Origin: Elephas maximus indicus
Lineage: Eukaryota > Chordata > Mammalia > Proboscidea > Elephantidae
Assembly: GCF_024166365.1 (NCBI RefSeq)
Contig: NC_064838.1
Coordinates: forward strand, 72,432,001 to 72,496,000
Direction of reading: 5' to 3'
DNA: 64,000 nucleotides
Of this stretch, positions 1-10,587 are shown in pieces (position 1 is the first letter of the stretch; each line of letters starts with the position of its first letter). The notes beneath the pieces are model-generated. The model saw nothing but the letters and a program-made list of their open reading frames with translations. It was not told the origin of the DNA and did no database searches. Position numbers and translations under genes: made by a program.

Positions 1-2104
1 ACAATACCAAAAATTGAAGACTTTGGAATATAGAATGTAGAATGTAGAATATGGAATAAGGGGTATAGAATATAGAATATACAAAAAAATAACATATAGA
101 AAAATATAGAATATAGAACATAGAACATTGTATATAGAATACAGAACACAGAGTATGGAATACAGAACATAGATTATAGAAAATATACAATATAGAATAT
201 AAAAGAATATAGAATACAGGAGAACATAGAATATCGAATTTTGAATAGAGAATATAGAATGTAGAAACAGAATATAGAATATAAAAGAATGTAGATTATA
301 GAATATACAAGATTATGGAACATAGAATGTAGAACATAAAATATAGAATATAGAAAAATATATGGAATACAGAAGAATATAGAATATAAAATGTAGAATG
401 TAGAATATGGAATATAGAATACAGAAAAATATAGTATATAGAAAAATATAGACTATACAACATACAACATTGAATATAGAATATTGAATATGAGTGTGCA
501 ATATAGAACTTAGAATAAAGAAAAATATAGACGATAGAGGAATAAAAAAATAGAAGAACATAGAATTTAGAATATAGAATATAGAAGAATTTAGAAAATA
601 GAATGTAGAATATTGAATATAGAATATAGAACAGAGTATATAGAAGAATATAGAATATAGAACATAGAGGATAGAATACAGAATATAAGGAATATAAGGA
701 ATATATAATATGGAAGAATATGAAGTATGGAATATAGAAGAATATAGAATGTACATTATAGAAGATAGAGAATACTGAAGAATAGAGAATACAGAATATA
801 CAATATAGAACATAAATTTAGAATAGAGAATAAAGAATAGAGAAAATATAGATGACAGACTACAGAATATAGAAGATAGAATATAGAAGAATATAGTATA
901 TTGACTAATATGGTATATAGAATATAGGATATACAATATAGAAGAATGTAGAATACAGAAAGTAAAAGAATATAGATTATAGAAGAATATAGAAGAATAA
1001 AGAATATAGATTACAGAAGTATATAGAACATAGAGATTAGAAGGTAGGCTATAGAATAAAGAATGTAGAATTCAGAATATAGAATAATACAGAATTTAGA
1101 AAAATTTAGAATAGGGAATGTACAATATGGAACATAGAATGTAGAACATAGAATACAGAATATGCAGCAGAGAATAGAGACTCGAGAAGAATAAAGAATA
1201 TAGAAGAATGTAGACTGTAGAATATAGAATACAGAATATAGAATATGGAAGAATATAGATTATAGAACATAGAAGGATATAAAATATAGAAAAGTATAGA
1301 ATACAGAAGAATATAGTATATAGAAAACTACAGAATATAGAACATGGAACATAGAATACAGAGTATGGAATATAGAACATAGAAAAACAGAATATAGAAG
1401 AACACAGAATATAGTATTTAGAATATACTATTTTTTTATAGAATGTAGAATGTAGAGTGTAGAATCTAGACTACACGATAAAATATGGATCAAAGAATAT
1501 AGAAGAATATAGATTATACAATATAGAAGATTATGGAATATAGAATGTACAATGTAAAATATAGAATACAGAAGAATATCAATATGGAATATAGAAGAAT
1601 ACAGCATATATAATATGCAATATGGAATATAGAATAAAGAAAAATATAGTACGTAGAAAAATATAGAACATCGAATATAGAATTCGGAGTATGGAATATA
1701 GAATGTAGAAAAACAGAATATAGAAGAACATAGAATATGGTATTTAGAATATACTATTTTTTTATAGAATGTAGAATGTAGAGTGTAGAATCTAGACTAC
1801 ACAATAAAATATGGATCAAAGAATATAGAAGAATATAGATTATACAATATAGAAGATTATGGAATATAGAATGTACAATGTAAAATATAGAATACAGAAG
1901 AATATCAATATGGAATATAGAAGAATATAGCATATATAATATGCAATATGGAATATAGAATAAAGAAAAATATAGTACGTAGAAAAATATAGAACATCGA
2001 ATATAGAATTCGGAGTATGGAATATAGAATGTAGAAAAATCCAGAATATAGGACATAGAAAAATATAGACTATAGAAGAAATACAGTATAGAATGTACAA
2101 TGTA
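1..2104. repeat. Degenerate TATAGAA heptamer tandem array, segment 1
   Basis: Nearly all of this stretch is tandem copies of a 7-bp unit (TATAGAA and variants such as TAGAATG, TAGAACA), with frequent 6-bp AGAAGA-type interruptions. The array runs off the left edge, so its true start is unknown. The long minus-strand open frames here are artefacts: the reverse complement of a 7-bp unit without stop codons reads as the same cyclic heptapeptide (F-Y-I-L-Y-S-I) in all three frames. I do not recognise a named satellite. No gene is supported. Confidence 0.93.
1382..2033. repeat. 326-bp tandem segmental duplication inside the heptamer array
   Basis: The segment 1382-1707 is repeated almost base for base at 1708-2033, an offset of exactly 326 bp. 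A rare landmark, TACTATTTTTTTATAGAATG, occurs at 1426 and 1752. The motif GTGTAGAATCTAGACTACAC follows in both copies. Differences are few, so this duplication is much younger than the heptamer units around it. Unequal exchange or replication slippage is the likely cause. Confidence 0.9.
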
Positions 2105-2288
2105 GAATAAACCAAAACCACACCAAACCTGCTGCCAGCGAGTCAATTCTGACTCATAGCAACCCGGGTGGTATAGTGGTTAAGTGCTACGGCTGCTAAC
2201 CAAGAGGTCAGCAGTTTGAATCTGCCAGGCGCTCCTTGGAAACTCTGTGGGGAAGTTCTACTCTGTCCTGTAGGGTCGCTATGAGCAC
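2105..2288. mobile_element. AfroSINE pieces in head-to-head inverted arrangement
   Basis: Positions 2105-2158 match the minus-strand 3' tail of AfroSINE (ACTCATAGC region). Positions 2163-2288 match the plus-strand tRNA-like head, with box A-like TAGTGGTTAAGTGC, box B-like AGTTTGAATCTGCC, then GTTCTACTCTGTCCTGTAGG. The two halves point in opposite directions and together replace array sequence. This fits either a 5'-inverted insertion or two SINEs inserted at one site. Confidence 0.75.
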
Positions 2289-5200
2289 AAAGAATATCAA
2301 ATATAGAATATAGAAAAGTATAGTCTATACAGTACAGAATATTTAATATACAAGAATATAGAAGAATATTAAATACAGAATTTAGAATGTAGAATATAGA
2401 ATATAGAGCACAGAATATAGAAGATAGAATATAGAATATTGAAGAATATGGAATAAAGAATATAGAATGTAGGATACAGAATATAGAATATATACTAATA
2501 TAGAATATAGAGTGTAGAACATAAAACACAGAATATAGAATGTAAAATATAGAATGTAGACTATGAATAAAGAATATAGAATATAGAATAAAGGAGAATA
2601 TAGAACATAAAATACAGAATATAGAAGAATATAAATTATAGCATATAGAAGAATATAGAATGTAGAATGTGGAATACAGAATATAGAAAATAGAAGAATA
2701 TATAACGTAGAATATAGAACATAGAATATAGATTTTAGAATATAGAATATAGATTTTAGAATATAGAATACAGAATAAAGAATGTAGAATATAGAACATA
2801 GAGTATAGAATATGGAATAAAGAATATGGAATATAGATATAGAAGAATATAATATATAGAAGAATATAGGACATAGAATATTGAATATAGAATATGGAAT
2901 GTGGGATATAGAATATAGAAGAATAAAGAATATAGAGGTATATAGAATATAGAAGAATATAGGATACAGAATATAGAAAAATATAGAATATAGAAGAGTA
3001 TAGAATATAGGAGGATAAAGAATGTACAAGAATATGGAATTAGAATAATATAGGATATAGAATAAAGCAGAATATAGAAGAATACAGAATGTAGAATAGA
3101 GTATATAGAAGAATGTAGAATATTGAAGAATTTAGAATGTAGAATATAGACTAGTATTTAGAATGTAGAATAAAGAATATAGAATATAGAAGAATATAGA
3201 CTATAGAATACAGAATATAGAATATGGAATGTGAAATGAAGTATATAGAATGTAGCATATAGAAGAATATAGATTATAGCATATAGAGGAATATAGAATA
3301 TGGCATGTAGAGTGTGGAATATAGTATATACAATGTGGAAGAATATAAAATATAAAAAATAGAAGTGTATAGAATATAGAATGTACAATACTGAATATAA
3401 AATATGGAATATATAAAATAGAACAGTATAGTTTATAAAATATGGAATATACAGTACAGAATATAGAATAAAGAACATAGAGGATAGAAGATAGAATATA
3501 GAAGAGTATACAATATAGAATATTGATGAATATAGAATATAAGACATAAAATATACAATACAGAAGAATATAGAATACAAAATATAGAATATAGAAGTAT
3601 ATAGAATATAGATAAATATAGAATGTAGATTATAGAATACAGAATATAAAATATAGAATGTAGAAAATAGAATATGGAATATGGAACATAGAACATAGTA
3701 TTTAGAAGAATATAAAATATTGATGAATATGGCAAAAAGAATATAAGAAATAAAATATACAATATAGAAGAATATAGAATACAGAATACAGAATGTACAA
3801 GTATATAGATTATAGAAAATAGAATATAGAATGCAGAATGTACAATATAGAATACAGTACATAGAATAGAGAATATAGCAGAATATAGATTATAGAATAT
3901 AGCAAGTAAAATGTAGAATATAAAATAAAGAATATAGAAGACCATAGAATATAGAAGAATACAGAATACAGAATAGAGAAGAATATGGCATACAGAAGAA
4001 TATAGAATATTGAACAACATAGAATATTGAATATAGAATGTAGAATATAGAAGACTATAGAAGGTTGAATGTAGAATGTAGAATACGGAGTATAGAATAT
4101 AAAATTTAGTATATACAATGTAGAAATAGAATGTAGAATATAGAATATGGAAAAACATAGAAAAAGAATATTGAATATAGAATGTAGAATACAGAATATG
4201 GAATATAGAACACAGAAGCATACAGTATTTGGAAGAATAAAGAATACAGAATACAGGACATAGAATATAGAGTACAAAATATAGAATATAGAAGAGAAAA
4301 TGTAGAAGAATATAGCATATAGTACATAGAATATAGAATACAGAAGAATATAGAAAGTAGAATACCGAAGTCTATAGAATATAGTAGAATATGGAATATA
4401 GAATATAGAAGAATATAGTATATAAAAGAAAATAGAATATTGATGAATATAGACTTTAAGACAAAAAATACACAATGTAGAAGAATAGAAAACAAAGTAG
4501 AAGTATATAGATTATACAATATAGAAAATATGGAATATATACTGTAGAATGTAGAATGTACAATATAAAACGCAGAATACAGAACACAGAATATAGAATA
4601 TTGAAGAATATAGATTATAGAATATAGAAGAGTACAGAATATAGAATGTAGAAAAATATAGACTGTAGAGTGGAATATAGAATACAGCATTAGAAGAATA
4701 CGGAATATAGAACATAGAAGGTAGAATATTGAATACAGAAACTAGAATGTAGATTATAAAATATAGAAGAAAATATATATAGAGAAGATTATAGGATATA
4801 GAGTATAGAATGTAGAAGAGTGTAGAATATAGAAGAATATGGAAAATAGAATATAGAATATAGAAAATAATAAAATATAGGACACAAAAGAATATAGAAA
4901 ATAGAAGAAAATATAATATAGAACACAGAATATACAATATAGAAGAAAATTGACAATAGAAGATAGATTGAAGATAGTAGATAGAAGAAAGCAGATGATA
5001 GAAGATAGAAGATTGAACATAGAACATAGAACACAGAACATAGAATATCAAAGAATATAGAGTATAGAATATAGAATGTAGGATATAGAAGAGTATAGAG
5101 TACAGAATATAGAAGATAGAATACAGAATATAGAACATAGGATATAGAATATAGAAGAAAATAGAATACAGAAGAATATAGAATATAGAGTGTAGAATGT

Positions 5201-5334
5201 GGAATATAGGATATAGAAGAAGATAGAATATAGAAGATATGAAAATATATGTAGAATATAGAAAATAGAATTTAGAATATACAATATAGATTAATATAGA
5301 ATAATACAGAATAGGAATAATATAGAATATTGTT
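2289..5334. repeat. Degenerate TATAGAA heptamer tandem array, segment 2
   Basis: This continues the same 7-bp array after the SINE insertion, about 3.0 kb long. Unit variants are mixed throughout and no clean higher-order period is obvious by eye, apart from the 326-bp duplication upstream. Dozens of minus-strand open frames with Y/I/L/F/S-only translations are products of the period-7 composition and not genes. Confidence 0.93.
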
Positions 5335-6052
5335 GTTGTTAGGTGCTGTCGAGTCGGTTCCGACTCATAGAGACCCTATAGCACAACAGAACGATACACA
5401 GCCCGGTCCTGCTCCATCCTTATAACCAGTGTTATGCTTGAGCTCATTGTTGCAGCCACTGTGTCAATCCAACTCGTTGAGGGTCTTCCTCTTTTCCGCT
5501 GACCCTGTACTCTGCCAAGCATGATGTCCTTCTCCAGGGACTCATCCCTCCTGACAACACGTCCAAAGTATGTAAGACGCAGTCTTGCCATCCTTGCCTC
5601 TAAGGAGCATTCTGGCCGCACTTCTTCCAAGACAGATGTGTTCGTTCTTTTGGCAGTCCATGGTATATTCAATATTCTTCGCCAACACCACAATTCAAAG
5701 GTGTCAACTCTTCTTCCGTCTTCCTTATTCATTGTCCAGCTTTCACATGCATATGATGTGATTGAAAATATCATGGCTTGGGTCAGGTGCACCTTAGTCT
5801 TCAGGGTGACATCTTTGCTCTTCAACACTGATGAGGTCCTTTGCAGCAGATTTGCCTAATGCAATGAGTCTTTTAATTTCTTGACTTTTCTGGCATGGCT
5901 GTTGATTGTGGATCCAAGTAACATGAAATCCTTGACAACTTCAATCTTTTCTCTGTTTATCATGATGTTGCTCATTGGTCCAGTTGTGAGGATTTTTGTT
6001 TTCTTTATGGTGACGTGCAGTCCATACTGAAGGCTGTGGTCTTTGATCTTCA
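5335..6052 (-). mobile_element. RTE-clade (BovB-like) LINE, 5'-truncated 3' end
   Basis: On the minus strand this encodes the C-terminal part of an RTE-type reverse transcriptase polyprotein, with motifs such as YACESW, MNKEDGRR, WCWRRILNIPWTAKR and QRKRGRPSTSWID (frame 5828-5376). Upstream, in 6053-5856, is KTKILTTGP. The element ends at 5335 in a GTTGTTGTTAGGTGCTGTCG tail. It is truncated at 6052 well downstream of the catalytic YADD box. It interrupts the heptamer array, which resumes at once, so the insertion is younger than the array. Confidence 0.88.
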
Positions 6053-6757
6053 AATATAGAATATAGAACGTAAAATGTAGAATATAGAAGAATGTAGATT
6101 ATAGTGTATAGAAGAATGTAGAATGTGGAATATAGAATATAGCATATAGAACGTACAATATAGAAAACAGAATATAGAAGACTATAGAATATAGAAAATA
6201 GAAGAATATATAATGTAGAATATAAAATATATAATAAACACTAGAGAATATAGAATATCAATTATAGGATATAGAAGAATATAGAATGTAGAATATGAAA
6301 TATAGAGTATAGAATAAAGATGAATATAGAATATAGAAGAATATTGAATGTAGAATATATAATATGGAATATGGAAGATAGGAAATAGAAGAAAAAATAT
6401 ATAGAATATAGAACGTAGAATGTAGAATATAGAAGAATAAAGAATATAGAAGTATATAGAGTATAGAGGAATATAGAACATAGAATATAGGATATAGAAT
6501 ATAGAAGAATATAGAATACAGAAGAACATAGAAAATAGAATATAGTGTGTATAATGTAGAATATGGAATAGAGAATACAGAATATAGAAGAATATAGAAT
6601 ATCAATATAGAAGAATATAGAATATAGAGCACAAAATATATAGAAAATAAAAGATAGAATATAGAATATTGAAGAATATGGAATATAGGATATAGAAGAA
6701 TACAGAACACAGAAGGATATAGAATATAGAAGGATATAAAATATAGAAGAATATAGG
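6053..6757. repeat. Degenerate TATAGAA heptamer tandem array, segment 3 (right end)
   Basis: This is the last part of the heptamer array, about 700 bp. It stops abruptly at about 6757, where ordinary-complexity LTR-like sequence begins. Unit composition is like that of segments 1 and 2, with AGAAGA interruptions. The long minus-strand frames that continue past the edge to about 6950 are chance extensions. Confidence 0.9.
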
Positions 6758-7090
6758 GAGAATGAAGGGAGAAGCAGAGAGATTTCATAAAGACACAAGC
6801 AGAGATGACAATGTGACCACAGAGGCAGAGATTGGATGATGCAGCCACAGCCATGGGATAGAGACAGCCACCAGAAGCTGGAAGAGGCAAAGAACAGATT
6901 CTCCCCTGGAGCCTCTGAAGAGTGTGTGGTGTGGTTCTGCCGTGACATCTTGATTAAGGCTCAGGTATTTTGGCTCTGACTTTGGATTTCTGGCCTCCTG
7001 AGCTGTGGAAGAATAAATTTCTGTTGTTTTAAGTCACTCAGTTTGTAGCGATTTGTTATAACAGACACAGAAAATGAATTAACTGACCAA
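6758..7090 (+). mobile_element. MaLR-like LTR fragment (3' portion)
   Basis: The sequence shows the typical end of mammalian ERVL-MaLR LTRs: a GGATTTCTGGCCTCCTGAGC segment, then a polyadenylation signal in GAATAAATTTCTGTTG, then AAGTCACTCAGTTTGTAG and GTTATAACAG. The 5' part is missing, replaced by the heptamer array edge. The subfamily cannot be named by eye. No coding capacity. Confidence 0.5.
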
Positions 7091-7124
7091 TAAAAGATGT
7101 GGTTATCTATGGCACCGTTATAGG

Positions 7125-7656
7125 ATTGTAACCTGATGAGGGTGGGTCCCGCCTGGTGCGACCCCTTGAGTCAATTGAGAGGCACCAGGCCTTTGAAAAA
7201 GACAAAACAGATTTTATTGCAAGCCGGTCAAGCAAGGAGCTCAGATTAAGTCTCAAATCAAACTCCCTGAGGTTGGGGATTCTAGTGCATTTGCAGGGTT
7301 TGTCATAGGCAACTTAAGCATAATTCATGAAGTTTCTAAGAACTGGCAGACAATTTCAGGAAATTAACACATACAGGGGTGCAGTAGGGGGTGCAATATG
7401 GTGGCTGGGGGCATGTGGTTTTTAGGGGGGGTATGAAACATGAAGTTTACCTGAGGACAGCTTTGTGGCTTATTGCTCATGTCCAAATGGAGTGGGGGGA
7501 AGGTTGGTGGGTAGCAAAGCAAACCTGAGCAGAGAAGCAGTAAGATGGCCTTGAGCTGCTACACAGAATTTCTTATCAAAAGTTTGTGATGTCACCCAGG
7601 TGTGATGGGAGGAAGGGGAACCGTTTAACCCTGTTGTTTATGGATCAATAATACAT
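7125..7656 (-). mobile_element. Probable endogenous retroviral LTR
   Basis: Read on the minus strand, this piece holds a polyadenylation signal in CTTGCAATAAAATCTG (near 7212). A short U5-like segment follows, with CCTCTCAATTGACTC, and a TG...CA-type outer boundary is possible (plus-strand TGTAACC at 7125, AATACA at 7656). This layout suggests an ERV LTR. No internal retroviral genes adjoin it, so it would be a solo or truncated LTR. Boundaries are approximate and no target-site duplication was found. Confidence 0.38.
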
Positions 7657-8164
7657 ATTTTTTAAAATAATTTTTATTGTGCTTTAAGTGAAAGTTTACA
7701 AATCAAGTCAGTCTCTCACATATAAACTTATATATACCTTACTACATACTCCCATTTACTCTCTCCCTAATGAGTCAGCCCGCTCCCTCCTTCCAGTCTC
7801 TCCTTTCGTGACCCTTTTGCCAGTTTCTAACCCTCTCTACCCTCCCATCTCCCCTCTAGACAGGAGATGCCAACACAGTCTCAAGTGTCCACCTGATACA
7901 AGTAGCTCACTCCTCATCAGCATCTCTCTCCACCCCATTGTCCAGTCCAATCCATGTCTGAGGAGTTGGTTCCTGTCCTGGGCCAACAGAAGGTTTGGGG
8001 ACCATGACTGCTGGGATTCTTCTAGTCTCAGTCAGACCATTAAGCCTGGTCTTTTTATGAGAATTTGGGGTCTGCATCCCACTGTTCTCCTGCTCCCTCA
8101 GGGGTTCTCTGTTGTGTTCCCTGTCAGAGCAGTCATTGGTTGTGGCCAGGTACCATCTAGTTAA
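7657..8164 (-). mobile_element. L1 3' end (3' UTR only), 5'-truncated
   Basis: A T-rich start (TTTTTTAAAATAATTTTTAT) is the minus-strand poly(A) tail. It is followed by the L1 3' UTR also present at 27119-27767, 33014-34014 and 48555-49558, with landmarks AAATCAAGTCAGTCT and AGACAGGAGATGCCAACACA. A 158-codon plus-strand frame (7688-8164) lies antisense to it and is not a host gene. Truncated at about 8162. Confidence 0.88.
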
Positions 8165-8241
8165 TAATATTTTTAATAAAATATCTAGACTTAAAAACTT
8201 AAGGAAGGAGAAGGGTCTTTCACTTCTTAAAATACGGCAGA
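8165..8241. other. Short AT-rich spacer
   Basis: This AT-rich stretch lies between an L1 3' end and a solo LTR. Its TTAATAATATTTTTAAT start resembles the sequence left of the L1 tail at 7640-7660, so part of it may be the L1 target-site duplication. Nothing else is recognised. Confidence 0.4.
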
Positions 8242-8767
8242 TGTTATGGGTTGAATTGTGTCCACCAAAAATTTGTGTGTCAACTTGGCTAGACCATGAT
8301 TCCCAGTATTATGTGATGGTCCACCATTTTGTCGAGTGATGCGATTTTCCTACACACTGTAAACCCTACCTCTATGATGTTAATGAGGTGGGATTAGTGG
8401 CAGTTATGTTAATGAGGAAGGACTCAATCTACAAGTCTGGGGTGTGTTTTAAGTCAATCTCTTTTGAGATATAAAAGAGAGAAGCAAGCAGAGAGACAGG
8501 GGGACATCATACCACCAAGAAACAAGAGCCAGGAGAATAGAGTATCCTTTGGACCGGGGGTCCCTGTGTTTAGGATCTCTCGACTGGGGAATATTGATGA
8601 CAAGGACTTTCCCCCAGAGCCAACAGAGGGAGAAGGCCTTCTCCTGGACTAGCACCCTGAATTAGGACTTCTAGCCTGCTATGCTGTGAGAGAAAAAATT
8701 TCTCTCTGTTAAAGCCATCCATCCACTTGTGGTACTTCTGTTATAGCAGCACTGGATAGCTGAGACA
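8242..8767 (+). mobile_element. Solo LTR, MaLR/ERV-like, about 526 bp
   Basis: It starts TGTTATGGGTTGAATTGTG and ends AGCTGAGACA, giving TG...CA ends. It is flanked by GCAGA and GCAGG, a near-perfect 5-bp target-site duplication. It carries GAGATATAAAAGAGAG (TATA-like) and, near the 3' end, GTTAAAGCCATCCATCCACT. A relative in minus orientation occupies 26159-27974. There is no coding capacity, and the short frames inside are chance. Confidence 0.72.
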
Positions 8768-8937
8768 GCAGGTATATTGAAAATTATATTTCTGGCACAA
8801 AAAGCCTCAAATTGCTGAAAGAAATTAAAAATATACTTGTATTTTTGTATATTTGTGTGGGTATATGTGTATATATATATGTATATATGAGCTCTGGTGG
8901 GTTTATATATATATATATACATATATACACCTATATA
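8768..8937. repeat. AT-rich spacer with TATATA microsatellite
   Basis: An imperfect TATATG/TATATA microsatellite (about 8850-8930) lies directly upstream of an AfroSINE. Minus-strand frames of Y/I/K codons here are low-complexity artefacts. Confidence 0.7.
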
Positions 8938-9146
8938 TGAGTTCTGGTGGCACAGTGGTTAAGTGCTCTGATGCTAATCAAAAGATAAGCAATTTGAACT
9001 CACCAGCCTGTTCCACAGGAGAAAGGAGTGGCAGTCTGCTTCCGTAACGATTTAGAGCCTTAGAAACCCATGGGTCAATGCAGCTCTGTTCTGTGGAGTC
9101 ACTATGAGTTGGAATTGACTCAGGGGCAACTGGTTTGATTTGGTTT
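8938..9146 (+). mobile_element. AfroSINE
   Basis: The tRNA-like head begins GAGTTCTGGTGGCACAGTGG with box A-like CAGTGGTTAAGTGC. It continues through the longer-variant middle AGTGGCAGTCTGCTTCCG and the tail ATGAGTTGGAATTGACTCAG, then a GGTTTGATTTGG end. It is flanked by TA repeats. This is the longer AfroSINE variant that has an extra internal block compared with copies such as 37622-37799. Confidence 0.85.
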
Positions 9147-9552
9147 TATATATATAATATGCAAATATATATGCTATCAGATGAATGATTGAGCTACTGG
9201 AAAAATAAGAGAAATCTGCACTATCTAGAAAGATATTGTGAATGAGTCCTGAAAAAGGTCAATACAGGTAACAGACATGAAAAAGGTGTTGATATAGGTA
9301 TTGGACTTTACTAGGACTCATACAATGGGGAAAAGAAGCCAAATTAAGTCCCATGCACAGTGGTTAGTTATTGCACATGCCGAGATATCAAGCTGGGACC
9401 AGGAAAATTATGTTCTTAAAAAACTGAGTAAGAAAAAGCTACATCAGAGATAAATGAGGACCATGACTTCCCTTAACCATAGATGTCTGTGGAAGGGAAA
9501 TAAAAAAGCTTTTCTTAAAATTTCTATTCTCATCCCCACACTTAGATATATT
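9147..9552. other. Unassigned intergenic sequence
   Basis: I see no coding frame, known repeat or RNA motif here. Confidence 0.4.
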
Positions 9553-9720
9553 TGGAAGTAAATTGCACACCGCCATGTAACTTAAATATCACCATCTCAA
9601 AATCTAGTTAACATAGAGTCCGAGTGATGAGCAGCCAGTTACTGAGCAATTGAGAAGGACAATTCTCTTATTAGGATTCAAATATAGACATAGATAAATT
9701 TCTAAACAATATGACCTCAG
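9553..9720 (+). repeat. Direct repeat copy 1 of a 165-bp duplicated segment
   Basis: It matches 10424-10587 over its length, including GATGAGCAGCCAGTTACTGA and AAATTTCTAAACAATATGAC. Identity is roughly 85-90 percent by eye. It is separated from copy 2 by an RTE tail and about 140 bp of unassigned sequence. It does not resemble a mobile element end that I recognise. Confidence 0.82.
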
Positions 9721-9756
9721 AATGAAATATCTCATATTATATGTTTAACAGTATTG

Positions 9757-10285
9757 CTCTGGGCAAATCTGCTACAAAAGACCTCCTTAAAGTGTTAAGA
9801 AGCAAAGATGTCACTTTGAAGACCAAGGTGTGCCTGACCAAAGCTATGGTATTTTCAATGACCGCATATGAATGTGAAAGCTGGACAATGAATTAGGTGT
9901 TGGTGAAGAATATTGAAAATGCCAGTGACTGCCAGAAAAATGAACAAATCTATCTTGGAAGAAGTACCGCCAGAATACTTTTTTGAAGCAAGGGTGCAGA
10001 GACTTTCTTTCACGTGCTTTGGATATGTTATCAGGAGGGATCAGTCCCTGGTGAAGGACATTATGCTTGATAAAGTAAAGGGTCAGTGAAAAAGAGGAAG
10101 ACCCTCAAAGACATGGATTGACACAGTGACTACAACGATGAGCTCAAACATGGCAATGATTGTGAGGACGGCACAGGACTGGGCAGCTTCTCTCCCTGTT
10201 GTACATGGTGTCACTATTAAAAAAAAAAAAACAACCATTGCCATTGAGTCAATTCTGACTCATAGTGACGATGGCAACTAACAAC
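9757..10285 (+). mobile_element. RTE-clade LINE 3' end, 5'-truncated
   Basis: Nucleotide match to the C-terminal part of the other RTE copies: CTGGGCAAATCTGCTACAAA, then GAAGACCAAGGTGTGCCTGA, AAAAAGAGGAAGACCCTCAA and GGATTGACACAGTGACTAC. It ends with the tail shared with AfroSINE (GAGTCAATTCTGACTCATAG) and ACTAACAACAACATA. Many frame breaks. No long frame survives. Confidence 0.88.
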
Positions 10286-10423
10286 AACATATTTTTTTCT
10301 CAAGTATTGGGATGGGAAACAACCAAGGTAACAGAATCTTAATATATTGCCTAATGGAGACAAAAGTTCCTTTCGAGTTAAACATCTGACCAGTAAAATT
10401 ACTCAACAGCCCCATGGGAGTTG

Positions 10424-10587
10424 AGAGTAGATTGCATACCACCACATAACTTAAATATCACCACCTCAAAATGTATTTAACATAGGGTCCAAGTGATGAG
10501 CAGCCAGTTACTGAGCAACTGTGAAGGACAATTCTCTTATTACAATTCAGATATAGCCATAGATAAATTTCTAAACAATATGACCCC
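10424..10587 (+). repeat. Direct repeat copy 2 of a 165-bp duplicated segment
   Basis: Partner of 9553-9720, same strand. Beyond the repeat the two copies diverge completely. A small frame (10493-10816) crosses it but has no recognisable domain. Confidence 0.82.

Noticed and set aside
5521-5859. 112-codon plus-strand frame
   Set aside because: It is antisense to the RTE C-terminal coding region.
1-6757. CRISPR-like array
   Set aside because: There are no unique spacers between fixed repeats; the unit is 7 bp and degenerate, in mammalian DNA.
313-6948. A family of long minus-strand frames rich in Tyr, Ile, Leu, Phe and Ser, like multi-pass membrane proteins
   Set aside because: They come from the stop-free reverse complement of a 7-bp repeat and are open in all three frames together; there is no start context, domain or codon bias.
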